Shown: one piece after another, positions 14,251 through 21,528 of the stretch
How positions within the stretch are numbered: the first letter of the stretch is position 1
Layout: each line of letters begins with the position of its first letter
Origin: an uncultured bacterium
Lineage (GTDB): Bacteria > Planctomycetota > JAJSAM01 > JAJVHW01
Direction: 5' to 3'
Assembly: GCA_937996235.1 (NCBI GenBank)
Contig: CALKVK010000014.1
Coordinates: forward strand, 1 to 23,073
Length of the DNA: 23,073 nucleotides
Program-made: the position numbers and the translations under genes
Notes under the pieces: generated by a model
Database searches by the model: none
Seen by the model: the letters and a program-made list of their open reading frames with translations, nothing else
What the model was told of the DNA's origin: nothing

Positions 14251-15275
14251 CAGTCCTTCCCCACCGGCGTGCGCCGCAGCCGCTCGAGGCGCAGGCGCTC
14301 GACCTCTCGGGACTTCTGCGCGGCGGCGTCGAGGAGCTTCTGCAGCAGGCGTTCCGCCTCCTCGCGGCCGACGTCGTGCGGCGTGTCGCCCTCCGCGGCG
14401 GCCGGCTCCGCGGCGTCGTCCTGGTGTGCGCCCTCGTCGCCGGTCTCCTGCTGGGCCTGCTGCGTGTCGGCGCCCTGCTGCTGGTCGGTGCCGCCTTCCT
14501 GCTGCTGCGCCTCCTGCGCATCCTGCTGCTGCCCGTCGCCGGACTGCTGCGCGGATGCGTCCTGCTGCTGCTCGGACTCGTCGCCCTGCTCGCCCTTCTG
14601 CTGCTGCTGCGAGCGCTGCTCCTCCTGGAGTTTCTCGAGCTCCGCCTTCAGGTAGCGCCGCGTGCGGTTCGCGAGCACCAGGTTGCGCGCCGCGTCCGCG
14701 TCGGTGACGTCGCGCCGCACGACGTCGCGCAGCGCCTTCGCGGCCTCGCCCGCGGCCTTCACGCCGCGCTCGGCGGCGGACTGGCGCAGCTTGTCGGCCA
14801 GCATGCGCGCCATGTCGTCGGTCAGCGGGTTGCCGTCGGGCGAGCCCTGCGCGCGCACCGCCGCCTCCGCGGCCGCAGGGTCGCGCAGGAGCTGCTCGGC
14901 GGCGGCGGCCTCGGCGAGCTGCAGCGTGCCCGTGTTGTAGAGAGCGCGCGCGCCGACGTCGCCCGTCGCGCCCTCGAGCCGCAGCGCGTGCGCGTACTCC
15001 TTCAGCGCCTCGTCGCGGGTGCCCGCGCGTTCGAGCGCGACGCCGAGGTCGTAGTGCAGCACGGGATCGTCGGGCAGCGCCTCGACGGCCCGCCGCAGCG
15101 CCGCCACGGCCTCGTCGGCGCGGCCCGCGGCGAGCGCCGCGAGACCGGCGTCGACGTCGGGCTGCGCGCGGAGGGCGGCGGCACGCGCGCGCTCCGCGGC
15201 GTCGGAGGCGTCGTCCGCGTGCGCGACCCGGGCGCCGACGCACACGCAGAGGAGCAGCGCGACGAGCCGCTTCAT
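14247..15275 (-). CDS. batC: BatC-like TPR protein with glutamine-rich tail
   Basis: The 342-residue protein has a signal peptide (LVALLLCVCVGARVAHA-DD, cleavage near residue 20). TPR units cover about 40-120 (LAALAAGRADEAVAALRRAV, then LHYDLGVALERAGTRDEALKEY, then ALYNTGTLQL). The DAARNLVLANRTRRYLKAELEKL helix near 193-216 is typical of BatC. Residues about 216-290 are a glutamine/aspartate/glycine/alanine-rich low-complexity tract, followed by a charged C-terminal helix (EEAERLLQKLLDAAAQKSREVERL). BatC probably scaffolds the complex in the periplasm. The ATG at 15275 overlaps the batB stop as ATGA. The coding DNA of the tract is a run of CAG/CAA-type triplets, open to slippage. Confidence 0.86.
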   Translation of the reverse strand: MKRLVALLLCVCVGARVAHADDASDAAERARAAALRAQPDVDAGLAALAAGRADEAVAALRRAVEALPDDPVLHYDLGVALERAGTRDEALKEYAHALRLEGATGDVGARALYNTGTLQLAEAAAAEQLLRDPAAAEAAVRAQGSPDGNPLTDDMARMLADKLRQSAAERGVKAAGEAAKALRDVVRRDVTDADAARNLVLANRTRRYLKAELEKLQEEQRSQQQQKGEQGDESEQQQDASAQQSGDGQQQDAQEAQQQEGGTDQQQGADTQQAQQETGDEGAHQDDAAEPAAAEGDTPHDVGREEAERLLQKLLDAAAQKSREVERLRLERLRRTPVGKDW

Positions 15276-16288
15276 GCCGCCCCCTTCGGCGCGGCGAAGC
15301 GCGAGAGCACCACGAGCACGAGCGCCGCGCCGAGCGGCCACTGGAAGCGCTCGTGGTGGCGCCGCTCGCGCGTCGTGCCGACCTGCGCGGTGCGCCGCGG
15401 CGCGATCGCCTCGTCCCAGATGCGGTCGAGCGGGATGGTGCGCGTGCCGGCGGGGACGTAGCCGCCGCCGGTCACCTCCGCCATCGTGCGCAGCGTCTCC
15501 TCGTCGAGCCGGCTCACGACCGGCTTGCCGTCGTCCTCGACGAAGCGCCGCACGCCGTCGCCGTCGACGTACGGGATGCGCCCGCCGTCGGTCGCGTCGC
15601 CGATGCCGACGGCGAAGATCGCGACGTGCGCGTCGGCGGCGGCGCGGGCGGCCTCGAGCGGGAAGCTCTCGTGGTCCTCGCCGTCCGTCAGGAGCACGAT
15701 CACGCGGTCGTGGTCGCCGGGGTGGTCGAGCAGCGCGACGGCGCGGCGCACGGCGTCGCCGAGCAGCGTCCCGCCGCGCGGCACGTCGGCGCAGCCGATG
15801 CGCCGGAGCTGCGCGCGGACGTGCGCGTAGTCCGACGTCACCGGCGAGCGCACGACCGGCACGCCCGCGAACTCGACGAGACCGACGCGGTGACCGCCGC
15901 GCTCCTCGAGCCGGTCGATCAGCCCGTCGACCGCGATGCGCGCGCGCTCGAGGCGGTTCGGCGCCGCGTCCTCCGCGAGCATGCTGCGCGAGACGTCCAC
16001 CAGCACGACGAGCTCCATGCCTTCGCTGTGCACCTCTTCGTAGTAGACGCCCCAGCCGGGCCGTGCGAGCGCGAGCGCGACACCGCCGACGCCCGCGAGC
16101 ACGAGCACCGCCGCGCGCGGGTGGGCGCCGCCGCCCTCGACGAGGCGCGGCGCGAGCCGCCCCACGAACGCGCTGCGCCGCCGCGCGGCGCGGCGCGCGC
16201 CCCACCACGCGACGAACGCGAGGAGCGGCACGGCCCACAGCGCCCACAGCCACGCGGGCGCAGCGAGATGGAGCCCGTCGCCGCTCAT
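15272..16288 (-). CDS. batB: BatB-like von Willebrand A membrane protein
   Basis: The 338-residue protein has two N-terminal spans (about 12-30 and 59-77) with a basic cytoplasmic loop between them. A VWA domain follows (about 92-280), then a C-terminal span (about 316-331). The metal-ion-dependent adhesion site is complete: DVSRS (D98, S100, S102), T174 in GGTLLG and D202 in LLTDGEDHE. The conserved ARPGWG stretch precedes the VWA domain, as in BatA/BatB proteins. The domain would face the periplasm and bind partner proteins through a divalent metal. Its ATG at 16288 overlaps the batA stop as ATGA. BatA and BatB roles are inferred from gene order. Confidence 0.9.
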   Translation of the reverse strand: MSGDGLHLAAPAWLWALWAVPLLAFVAWWGARRAARRRSAFVGRLAPRLVEGGGAHPRAAVLVLAGVGGVALALARPGWGVYYEEVHSEGMELVVLVDVSRSMLAEDAAPNRLERARIAVDGLIDRLEERGGHRVGLVEFAGVPVVRSPVTSDYAHVRAQLRRIGCADVPRGGTLLGDAVRRAVALLDHPGDHDRVIVLLTDGEDHESFPLEAARAAADAHVAIFAVGIGDATDGGRIPYVDGDGVRRFVEDDGKPVVSRLDEETLRTMAEVTGGGYVPAGTRTIPLDRIWDEAIAPRRTAQVGTTRERRHHERFQWPLGAALVLVVLSRFAAPKGAA

Positions 16289-17328
16289 CCGAGCCTCCGG
16301 AAGAGCAGCCACTCGGAGCACAGCCCGAAGACCCAGAGCGTCAGCGCGGCGGTCGCGGGGTAGGGGAAGAGCTCGCGCCAGCGGCGGTAGGTCGTGCCCT
16401 GCACCTCCGTGCGCTCGAGCCGGTCCACCTCGCGGTAGATGTCGCGCAGCGCCTCGGTCGTGCCCGCGCGCTGATAAGTGCCGCCCGTCTCCTGCGCGAT
16501 GCGCTGCAGCAGGCGCTCGTCGAGCGCCGACTCGATCGCGCGCATGACGACGGAGCCGTCCGGCTGCGTCACCGGGTACGGCACGAGACCGGTCGTGCCC
16601 ATGCCGACCGTGTAGACGCGGATGCCGAACTCCTTCGCCACGCGCGCCGCGTCGAGCGGGTCGGTCTCGGGGTCGTTGTGCACGCCGTCGGTCAGCAGCA
16701 CGACCACGCGGCTCTTCGCCGGGGCGTCGCGCAGCCGCGCGACCGCGACGGCGAGCCCCTGCGCGATCGACGTGCCGTCCTCTTCCCGCGACTTCGCGAT
16801 CTCGGCGGCGTCGAGCGACTCGAGCAGGAGCTCGTGGTCGATCGTCAGCGGGCAGAGCGCGTCCGCGTAGCCGGCGAAGACGGTCAGCCCGAGCAGGTCG
16901 CCCGCACGTCCGGGCAGGCCGTCGCCGCCGGCGACGAAGGCGTGGACGACGCGCTTCACGGCGCTCAGCCGGTCGGTCGGCCGGCCGTTCTCGTCCTTGA
17001 AGTCGTGCGCCCACATGGAGCCGGAGACGTCGACGACCAGCTCGATCGCGATGCCCTCGGACGTGACGACCGTGCGGTCGTCGCCGAGACGCGGGCGCGC
17101 GAGGGCGACGGCTCCCGCCGCCGCGCCGAGCGCGATGCACGCGGCGGGCAGCCACGCGAGGCGCACGCGCCACGTGGTCGGCACGTCGGCGAGCAGCAGC
17201 AGCGACGAGAAGCCGACGCGGCGCCGTCCGCGACCGCGCGCGAGCCAGAGCAGGAGGAGCGCGAGCGGCACGACCGCGAGCAGCCACGGCGACGCGAACT
17301 CGAAGCGGTCCGGGAGGAGCGCGCTCAC
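16285..17328 (-). CDS. batA: BatA-like von Willebrand A membrane protein
   Basis: The 347-residue protein has the layout of Bat VWA proteins. The first span (about 14-30) follows RFEFASPW; the second is at about 58-77; the VWA domain (about 94-300) has MIDAS residues D100, S102 and S104 (DVSGS), T186 (GTSIAQG) and D214 (LLTDG). The C-terminal span is at about 324-343. The FxSPWLL...P start is typical of BatA. The segment WAHDFKDENGRPTDRLSAVK after the MIDAS matches the family pattern. The start codon is GTG at 17328, overlapping the upstream stop as GTGA. Translation is probably coupled along the operon. Confidence 0.9.
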   Translation of the reverse strand: MSALLPDRFEFASPWLLAVVPLALLLLWLARGRGRRRVGFSSLLLLADVPTTWRVRLAWLPAACIALGAAAGAVALARPRLGDDRTVVTSEGIAIELVVDVSGSMWAHDFKDENGRPTDRLSAVKRVVHAFVAGGDGLPGRAGDLLGLTVFAGYADALCPLTIDHELLLESLDAAEIAKSREEDGTSIAQGLAVAVARLRDAPAKSRVVVLLTDGVHNDPETDPLDAARVAKEFGIRVYTVGMGTTGLVPYPVTQPDGSVVMRAIESALDERLLQRIAQETGGTYQRAGTTEALRDIYREVDRLERTEVQGTTYRRWRELFPYPATAALTLWVFGLCSEWLLFRRLG

Positions 17329-18365
17329 GCGACGATCTCCTCGACGTCGTCGGGCTGCGGCGCCTCGGGCTGCGTCTCGACGACGAAGCGCTCCACGTCG
17401 GACGCCGCGCGCCCGCACTCGCGCACGTCGGGGACGGCGCGCGCGAACTTCACGAGGTCGGCGCGCACGAGGAACGCGCGCAGCAGCTCGCGGTGCGCCG
17501 GCTCGAGCGTGCGACGCCCCGTCTCGCTGCGCATGATCGACGCGAGGAACTCCTCGGTCGTCTGCTCCGGCGCACGCAGTGCGAAGCGTTCCTCGAGGTA
17601 GCGCCGCACGATCTCGGAGAGCTCCACGAAGTACGGGTCGAAGCGTCCGTGCTCGGGCAGTTCGCGCGCGAGCAGCGCCTCGAGCGCGGCGAGCGCGCGC
17701 TCGTGCGGCGGGACGGGCGGGGGCGCGGTGGGCGGTGTGGCCGCACGACGGCGCGCGAGGAGGAGCACGGCCGCGGCGAGCGCGGCGAGGACGGCCGCGG
17801 CCGCGCCGGCGAGAGCCCACGGGAACGGGCGGGCCGGCGCCGCCCACGCGACCGCTCCGCGCGTCGCGGCGAGGGCGACGTCGTCGCCGACGCCCGCGTC
17901 CACGCGCAGCACGACACCGTCGAGCCGCGCCGACGCGAGCGGCGGCGCCGCGGCATCCGCTCCGGTCGCGATCGCGCGGACGTCGAGCGGCGGGAGCGCG
18001 TGCTCGCCCTGGTCGAAGAGCCGCAGCACGAGCTCGACGCCGCCGCCGTCGGGCCGCGTGCGCACCGTCTCGACCTCGACGACGTCCGTCCCGAGCGCCT
18101 TCGTGAGCTCCGAACGTACGTCGGGCCAGCGCAGGTCCGCCGCCGTGCCCGCGTCGAGCTGCGCCGTCAGCGTGATCGAGACGGGCGCGCCGAGCGCCGG
18201 CCGCGCGGGGGTCGCGCTCAGCACGGCGTGCAGCGGGCCGTCGTCGGCACGCACGACGAGCGGAGGCGGCGCAGCGGACGCCGGGGACGACTCCGCCGCC
18301 GACGACGAGACGCCGGCGGCGACGAGCACCGCGCAGGCGCACGCCGCACGGAGTGCGCGACTCAT
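17325..18365 (-). CDS. BatD/DUF4381-like membrane protein of the bat operon
   Basis: The 346-residue protein has an N-terminal signal peptide (about 4-24) and a periplasmic beta-sandwich region (about 36-165: LHAVLSATPARPALGAPVSITLTAQL recalls the BatD repeats). One membrane span (about 182-204) is followed by a proline-rich hinge (TPPTAPPPVPP) and a cytoplasmic helical domain at about 220-330. That last domain has the DUF4381-like pattern: ALEALLARELPEHGRFDPYFVELSEIVRRYLEERFALRAPEQTTEEFL. It is a short second BatD-type protein between DUF58 and batA, a position often taken by DUF4381 proteins. Function is inferred only from context. Its ATG at 18365 overlaps the DUF58 stop as ATGA. Confidence 0.8.
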   Translation of the reverse strand: MSRALRAACACAVLVAAGVSSSAAESSPASAAPPPLVVRADDGPLHAVLSATPARPALGAPVSITLTAQLDAGTAADLRWPDVRSELTKALGTDVVEVETVRTRPDGGGVELVLRLFDQGEHALPPLDVRAIATGADAAAPPLASARLDGVVLRVDAGVGDDVALAATRGAVAWAAPARPFPWALAGAAAAVLAALAAAVLLLARRRAATPPTAPPPVPPHERALAALEALLARELPEHGRFDPYFVELSEIVRRYLEERFALRAPEQTTEEFLASIMRSETGRRTLEPAHRELLRAFLVRADLVKFARAVPDVRECGRAASDVERFVVETQPEAPQPDDVEEIVA

Positions 18366-19312
18366 GCGCCGCCTCCGCGGCGCCGCGCGCGACGCTCGCG
18401 CGACTGGAAGAAGCGCACGAGCGGCTCGACCCAGTCGCCGCCGACGTCGACCGCGACCTCGTCGACGCCGAGGCGCGCGAAGCGCGCGGCGCGTTCGGTC
18501 CGGCGGCGTTCGGCTGCGGCGGCGTACGCGCGGCGCACGCGCGCGCTCGACGTGTCGACGAGGCGCGTCGCGCCCGTCTCGAGGTCGCGCAGCTCGACGA
18601 GCCCGGCCGGCACGAGCTCGCGCTCGCGCGGGTCCTCGAGCGCGACGGCGACGACGTCGTGGCGGCGTGCGGCGATGCGCAGCGCCGACTCGAGCGCGGC
18701 GCCCTCGCGCGCGTCGACCAGGAAGTCGCTGACGACGAACAGCGTCGCGTGGCGGCGCTGGGCGCGGCTGACGTACGCGAGCGCGTCGGCGATGCGCGTC
18801 GCGCCGGCGTGGGCGCGGTGCAGCAGCACCTCGCGGATGACGCGCAGCACGTGGCGCCGGCCCTTCTTCGGCGGCACGTGGCGCTCGACCTCCGCGCCGA
18901 AGAGCACGAGCCCGACCTTGTCGTGGTTCGCGATGGCCGCGAGCGCGAGCAGCGCGCACAGCTCGGCGGCGACCTCGGCGCGCGTGCGCTCGACCGACCC
19001 GAACGCGCCGGATGCGGAGACGTCCACGAGCAGCACGACGGTCAGCTCGCGCTCCTCGACGAAGCGCTTGACGTGCGGGATGCCCGTGCGCGCGGTGACG
19101 TTCCAGTCGATCGAGCGCACGTCGTCGCCGGGCGAGTAGACGCGCACCTCGTCGAACTCCATGCCGACGCCGCGGAACGTGGAGTGGTAGTGGCCGGCCA
19201 GGACCTCGTTCACGACGCGCGCCGCGCGGAGCTGGATGCGCCGCACGGCGCCGAGCACGTCTTCGGAGACGGTGCCGGGCGCCCGCGTGTCGGCGGCGGC
19301 GGGCGACTCCAT
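18362..19312 (-). CDS. DUF58 domain protein of the MoxR/Bat system
   Basis: The 316-residue soluble protein has the DUF58 signature VYSPGDDVRSIDWNVTART (about 58-76), after the ARVVNEVLAGHYHSTFRGVGMEFDEVR stretch. A VWA-like core follows with DVSAS (D97, S99, S101), a helix rich in alanine and leucine, and FVVSDFL near the second metal-motif position. DUF58 proteins almost always sit directly after moxR and are thought to be adaptors or clients of the MoxR ATPase. The ATG at 19312 lies two bases after the moxR TAG. Its 3' end overlaps the next gene as ATGA. Confidence 0.92.
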   Translation of the reverse strand: MESPAAADTRAPGTVSEDVLGAVRRIQLRAARVVNEVLAGHYHSTFRGVGMEFDEVRVYSPGDDVRSIDWNVTARTGIPHVKRFVEERELTVVLLVDVSASGAFGSVERTRAEVAAELCALLALAAIANHDKVGLVLFGAEVERHVPPKKGRRHVLRVIREVLLHRAHAGATRIADALAYVSRAQRRHATLFVVSDFLVDAREGAALESALRIAARRHDVVAVALEDPRERELVPAGLVELRDLETGATRLVDTSSARVRRAYAAAAERRRTERAARFARLGVDEVAVDVGGDWVEPLVRFFQSRERRARRRGGGA

Positions 19313-19314
19313 GC

Positions 19315-20307
19315 CTACGGCACCGGGACTTCGGCGAGGACCGTCGCGACGACGTCGTCGGACGTGGTGCGGCGCGCCTCGGCCTCGTACGTCAGCACGA
19401 CGCGGTGGCGCAGCACCTCGGGCGCGACGTCCTTCACGTCCTGCGGCGTCACGTAGCCGCGCCCGGCCAGGAACGCCGCGGCGCGGGCGCCGCGCACGAG
19501 CGCGAGCGTCGCGCGCGGACTCGCGCCGTACTCGACGAGCGGCGCCAGGCGCTCGAGCCCGTGCTCGGCCGGACGCCGCGTCGTGTGCACCAGGTCCACG
19601 ACGTACTGCTTGATCTTGTCGTCCACGTAGATGCGGTCGGTGAGCGCGCGCAGGCGCAGCACGTCCTCGGTCGAGAGCACGGGCGAAAGCGGCTCGCGGC
19701 GGCGGCTCGTCCCGTGCGTGTCGAGGATGCGCCGCTCGGTCTCGCGGTCCGGGTAGTCGACGTGCACCTTGAACAGGAAGCGGTCGACCTGCGCCTCGGG
19801 CAGCGGGTAGGTGCCCTCCTGCTCGATGGGGTTCTGCGTCGCGAGCACGAGGAACGGGTCGGGCAGACGGAAGGTCTCGTCGCCGATCGTGACCTGGCGC
19901 TCCTGCATCGCCTCGAGCAGCGCGCTCTGCACCTTCGCGGGCGCGCGGTTCACCTCGTCGGCGAGCACGACGTTCGCGAAGATCGGCCCCTTCTTGACGA
20001 AGAAGTCCCCTTCCTTCGGCGAGTAGACGAGCGTGCCGACGAGGTCCGCGGGCAGCAGGTCCGGGGTGAACTGGAGCCGCGCGAAGCTGCCGCGGAGCCC
20101 CTCGGCGAGCGCCTGCACGGCCGTCGTCTTGGCGAGGCCGGGGACGCCCTCGAGCAGCACGTGGCCGTCGGCGAGGAGCGCCATCACCAGCCGCTCGACG
20201 AGGCGCTCCTGACCGAGCACCACGCGCGCCATCGCGTCGCGCAGCGCCACGAGCGCGCCGCGCTCGCGCAGGACGCTCTCTCCCACGGCCTTGACGTCGG
20301 ACTCCAT
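19315..20307 (-). CDS. moxR: MoxR-family AAA+ ATPase
   Basis: The 330-residue cytoplasmic ATPase has Walker A GVPGLAKT (54-61), Walker B VVLADEVNRAP (113-123), ALLEAMQERQVTIG after it, sensor 1 LATQNP (155-160) and IEQEGTYPLPEAQVDRF, a MoxR hallmark. MoxR proteins act as chaperones that load metals or assemble complexes with VWA-domain partners; here the partners are the DUF58 protein, BatA and BatB. The ATG at 20307 has GGGAGGT about five bases upstream. It is the first gene of the operon; a possible -10 lies 50 bases upstream. Confidence 0.95.
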   Translation of the reverse strand: MESDVKAVGESVLRERGALVALRDAMARVVLGQERLVERLVMALLADGHVLLEGVPGLAKTTAVQALAEGLRGSFARLQFTPDLLPADLVGTLVYSPKEGDFFVKKGPIFANVVLADEVNRAPAKVQSALLEAMQERQVTIGDETFRLPDPFLVLATQNPIEQEGTYPLPEAQVDRFLFKVHVDYPDRETERRILDTHGTSRRREPLSPVLSTEDVLRLRALTDRIYVDDKIKQYVVDLVHTTRRPAEHGLERLAPLVEYGASPRATLALVRGARAAAFLAGRGYVTPQDVKDVAPEVLRHRVVLTYEAEARRTTSDDVVATVLAEVPVP

Positions 20308-20356
20308 GGAACCTCCCGGACAGGGGCGCGTGGGGCGGGGAACGGGCGAACGCGCG

Positions 20357-20362
20357 ATTCTA
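20357..20362 (-). promoter_or_regulatory. Candidate -10 of the moxR-bat operon promoter
   Basis: The minus strand reads TAGAAT at 20362-20357, about 50 bases before the moxR ATG, within a short AT-rich patch in the 129-base gap after the YgjP-type gene. TTCGCA at 20390-20385 is a possible -35, but the 22-base spacing is too long. Confidence 0.35.
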
Positions 20363-20436
20363 CGTACGGACGGGCCGCCGCGGCTGCGAAGCGCCGACGC
20401 GCGACGTCGCGCGACGACGCCGGCCGACGGGGCGTG

Positions 20437-21162
20437 TCAGAGCTCGAGGTCCGCGCCGTGGTCGCGCAGCCAGTCGCGGCTCTCCTCCCAGTGGGGGCAG
20501 GCGCGCGCGACGCGCTTCCAGAAGCGCTCGGAGTGGTCCGGGACGCGGATGTGCACGAGCTCGTGCGCGAGCACGTAGTCGAGGATCTCCACGGGCGCGA
20601 GCACGAGACGCCAGTTGAGGCTCATCTTGCGGCTCGGGCCGCAGCTCCCCCAGCGCGAGCGCATGTCCTTGATCGTCACCTCGGTCGCGGAGTCGCCGAC
20701 GAGCCGGGCGGCGCGCGCGTGGCGGCGGTGGAAGACCTCCTCGGCCTGCTCGAGCACCCAGCGCCCGACGGCGTAGCGGGTGACCGCGCGCCGGCCGCCG
20801 GCCGCGAGACCGCACGGCACCTCGACGACGAGCGTCTCGCCCTCGCGCTGCGGTGCCGCGACGGGCACGGCGCGCACCTCGCGCACGACCAGGCGCAGCT
20901 CCTCGCCGAGGAACGGGATCGTGTCGCCGTCGTCGAAGCGCCGCGCCCGCAGCCGCCGCCAGCGCTCCTGGTGCTCCTTGCGCTTGCGCTCGATCCAGTC
21001 GCGGTACTGCTCGACGACCTCGTCGATCTGGCGCTGGCTCGTCCGGAGCGGCGCGTGGACCTCGACCGTGCCGTCGTCGCGGACGGTGATGCCGACCGTC
21101 CGCCGTCTCCGGCGGTGCACCTCGAACGGCAGGGTTCCGGCGGTCCGGAAGAGGGGCGGCAT
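20437..21162 (-). CDS. YgjP-type (M48/DUF45) zinc metallopeptidase
   Basis: The 241-residue protein has the YgjP/DUF45 layout: N-terminal beta strands (VHRRRRRTVGITVRDDGTVEVHAPLRTS), a helix with RDWIERKRKEH, then the MRSRWGSC stretch at about 167-174. The zinc site is HELVH (200-204) with third ligand H210 in VPDHSERFWK. WxSxWGSC followed by LNWRLVLAP and HELVH is a strong family match. Members are annotated as metal-dependent hydrolases or peptidases; a physiological substrate is not established. The ATG at 21162 is chosen by alignment to the family start; the frame is open 36 codons upstream, without similarity and without a strong ribosome binding site at either start. It precedes moxR in the same direction by 129 bases. 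Confidence 0.88.
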   Translation of the reverse strand: MPPLFRTAGTLPFEVHRRRRRTVGITVRDDGTVEVHAPLRTSQRQIDEVVEQYRDWIERKRKEHQERWRRLRARRFDDGDTIPFLGEELRLVVREVRAVPVAAPQREGETLVVEVPCGLAAGGRRAVTRYAVGRWVLEQAEEVFHRRHARAARLVGDSATEVTIKDMRSRWGSCGPSRKMSLNWRLVLAPVEILDYVLAHELVHIRVPDHSERFWKRVARACPHWEESRDWLRDHGADLEL

Positions 21163-21528
21163 CGCGGTCGGAATCTCGCGTCCCGCCCCCCCGGGCGCCC
21201 ACAGGTTTTCCGCGGCGCCGCCGCGCCGGTGCGCCTCACAGGAAATTGGCACGGAGCGCACGGAACCCACGATTCCTGTTCACATTCCCCGGGGGGGAGG
21301 CACTAACGTTCCCCCGGGCGTGTGGGCCACGCCCTTGCACTTCATGGGAGATCGCCGGCCGCGGGACCCGAGGGAGCTCTCTCAGGGATCCGGAACCGAG
21401 GGATGGCTGGCTCCGGGCGCGTGACCGCCGAGCGGTTCGGCGGTGGCTCCCAGCCGGGAGATCACCCGTACGTCGTCTTGGCCCCGGTGCGCCGTGCGTG
21501 CGCGGGGCGAAGCAGGGAGGAACAGCGA
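21163..21528. promoter_or_regulatory. Divergent intergenic region with structured porin leader
   Basis: This is a 366-base gap between the YgjP-type gene and the porin gene. I see no gene of its own. TTGGCA (about 21246) followed 17 bases later by ACGATT is a poor sigma-70 match. CCCGGGGG and CCCCCGGG form an 8-bp stem around CACTAACGTT. ACCGCCGA (21424-21431) and TCGGCGGT (21437-21444) form another stem, enclosed by GGCTGG (21405-21410) and CCAGCC (21450-21455). The second structure would lie in the porin 5' leader if transcription starts upstream of it. GGAGG at 21516-21520 is the porin ribosome binding site. Confidence 0.45.

Noticed and set aside
12064..14655. 863-codon plus-strand open frame opposite batD
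   Set aside because: It is a shadow of batD/batE, with runs of R, A and S and no domain.
21240..21300. Sigma-54 promoter or PhoB box ahead of the porin
   Set aside because: TTGGCACG resembles a -24 element but the -12 GC is absent. CTGTTCAC only loosely resembles a Pho half-site and is not repeated at 11-base spacing.
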